A stretch of 64,000 nucleotides of DNA from NCBI RefSeq assembly GCF_007747995.1, contig NZ_CP036276.1:7430001-7494000 (forward strand). Reading direction: 5' to 3'. Made by a program: the position numbers and the translations under genes. The notes beneath the pieces were generated by a model that saw only the letters and a list, made by a program, of their open reading frames with translations, searched no databases and was not told the DNA's origin. Positions 63,052-64,000 of this stretch are shown in pieces; position 1 is the first letter of the stretch, and each line of letters opens with the position of its first letter. Source of the stretch: Symmachiella dynata (GTDB lineage: Bacteria; Planctomycetota; Planctomycetia; Planctomycetales; Planctomycetaceae).

Positions 63052-63720
63052 ATGAACCAATTGCCTCAACCTGTCGTTCGCATACAATGGCAGATATACT
63101 GGCAAATAGCGAGTTCTCACCACTTCCCGAATGACCGGATACGAGCGTTGACAAACGGCGATGTAACCCAAGTCCTGGAGGCGATAAGTCGCGGAGAAAG
63201 GCTCGCATCGGAGCAGTTGTTGCCGTTGGTTTACGACCAACTCCGTAAACTGGCGAGCCAGAAAATGTCGCAGGAAGCGGTCGGCCATACCTTGCAGCCC
63301 ACTGCCTTGGTACACGAAGCCTATTTGCGATTGGTCGCGGACGTGTCCGATTCCAATTGGGAGAATCGTGGACATTTTTATGCGGCGGCAGCCGAAGCCA
63401 TGCGTCGAATTCTAATCGAGGCCGCCCGCCGCAAATCCAGCCTCAAACAAGGTGGCGACCGGCAGCGGATTGAACTTCCTGAGGAAATCGCGGACGTCAA
63501 TTTTGCCGATTCCGACGCAATAATTGCCCTTGATGGATCTTTGGAGAAACTGCAGCAGAAGGATCCAGAGTCGTTCAAATTGGTAATGTTGCGATATTTC
63601 GGCGGGCTGACCGTGGATGAATCGGCGGCAGCCATGGGCATTTCTCCCCGCACGGCCAAACGTAACTGGAGTTTCGCACGAGCGTGGCTGCAACGTGAAA
63701 TCAATCGGCAATCAGAGTAA
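63052..63720 (+). CDS. ECF-like RNA polymerase sigma factor (TIGR02999 type)
   Basis: A sigma-70 family protein with the sigma2 region LPLVYDQLRKLASQKMSQEA, then TLQPTALVHEAYLRLV and HFYAAAAEAMRRILIEAARRK, and a sigma4 region LRYFGGLTVDESAAAMGISPRTAKRNW with its helix-turn-helix. This is the planctomycete-expanded ECF-like group usually paired with Ser/Thr kinases. The start is uncertain: ATG at 63052, upstream 62977, or a TTG at 63148. Family alignment (members start near ...VTQLLDAISxGD) favours 63148, but no strong ribosome site distinguishes them. A likely kinase gene starts 233 bp downstream. Confidence 0.9.
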   Translation: MNQLPQPVVRIQWQIYWQIASSHHFPNDRIRALTNGDVTQVLEAISRGERLASEQLLPLVYDQLRKLASQKMSQEAVGHTLQPTALVHEAYLRLVADVSDSNWENRGHFYAAAAEAMRRILIEAARRKSSLKQGGDRQRIELPEEIADVNFADSDAIIALDGSLEKLQQKDPESFKLVMLRYFGGLTVDESAAAMGISPRTAKRNWSFARAWLQREINRQSE

Positions 63721-63952
63721 GGCGACGAAAAACTCAATTTTCGTGGCCTCTTTTTAGCCGGGATTTCGCATAGTCTTTAGAGGGCACCCGTTGTGACGGA
63801 CTTGGATTCCGTCTGTTGGAGGCCGACACTCAACCCGCATCGTGTAAGCATGAACGAATGTGCGCTAGATTCGCCCTTCCGTGAAACTCATATAAGAAAG
63901 GGCGTTTATATAGTTACAGTGAGCTGTGAGCGCCAGCAGAGGATTCCAGCAG

Positions 63953-64000
63953 ATGCCCGCCGACCTTGAAAAATCGATCTTTCTCTCCGCGTTGGATTAC
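63953..64000 (+). CDS. Start of a probable Ser/Thr protein kinase (partial)
   Basis: Only 16 codons are inside the window (MPADLEKSIFLSALDY). The pattern E-x-S/I-F-x-x-A-L-x is the usual N-terminal start of planctomycete kinases that follow ECF-like sigma genes ('...IFLxALE..xPxER'). The assignment rests on that context; no kinase motif is visible yet. Confidence 0.4.
   Translation, partial: MPADLEKSIFLSALDY

Overview
The window is chromosomal DNA of a planctomycete, most likely family Planctomycetaceae (inference). The main pointers are a secreted cytochrome-c-like/DUF1549/DUF1553 protein followed 2 bp later by a DUF1501 protein, a TIGR02999-type ECF sigma factor, a receptor-like Ser/Thr kinase, a DUF4838 glycosidase-like protein and many secreted or lipoprotein hydrolases. 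Genes lie on both strands in short operons. No rRNA, intact tRNA, CRISPR array or prophage was seen.

Layout. 0-8.3 kb: partial aldose 1-epimerase, YqgE/AlgH protein, PolB-like 3'-5' exonuclease, lone MoxR ATPase, PcfJ-like protein, ceramidase-like protein and lipoprotein hydrolase. 8.6-19.7 kb: AAA ATPase, UbiB/ABC1 kinase with a strong terminator, an RsbW-like anti-sigma factor and its STAS partner, two alpha/beta hydrolases, a Ser/Thr kinase and a secreted YbjN-like protein. 19.9-26.8 kb: a frameshifted NUDIX gene between two direct repeats, a small lipoprotein, a coupled sialidase-SDR operon, and a marR-pirin-doxX locus. That locus carries two visible MarR operators and an IS110/IS1111-type element between pirin and doxX. 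27-32.4 kb: dapA, a trypsin-like protease, and two Gly/His-rich secreted proteins, each followed by a terminator. 32.5-44.5 kb: an orphan DNA methyltransferase fused to a GIY-YIG domain, an NtrC-type regulator with Glu in place of the phospho-acceptor Asp, two membrane proteins, an MlrC-like M81 peptidase and the DUF1549/DUF1501 pair. 44.6-56.5 kb (accessory in character): a giant transglutaminase-PDZ protein, a complete IS1182-type element with a 4-bp target duplication, small hypotheticals, a DUF4419 gene bracketed by 137-bp direct repeats, and a DUF4838 protein. 56.7-64 kb: mostly small genes (DUF6435-like, DUF2177, SOUL, double fasciclin, SRPBCC, PAS-like, two overlapping membrane micro-proteins), an ECF sigma factor and the start of a probable kinase.

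Intergenic DNA is rich in dispersed palindromes. One family of about 40 bp occurs as three inverted pairs, at about 27.0/27.15, 32.5/32.9 and 39.9/40.1 kb. A second palindrome family has four copies. The observations most worth following up are the MarR-pirin-DoxX regulon split by an IS110-family element with a candidate bridge-RNA region, the constitutive-looking NtrC regulator, the methyltransferase-GIY-YIG fusion with an altered catalytic Glu, the G7-tract frameshift in the NUDIX gene, the inverted-pair repeats, and the overlapping micro-protein pair.
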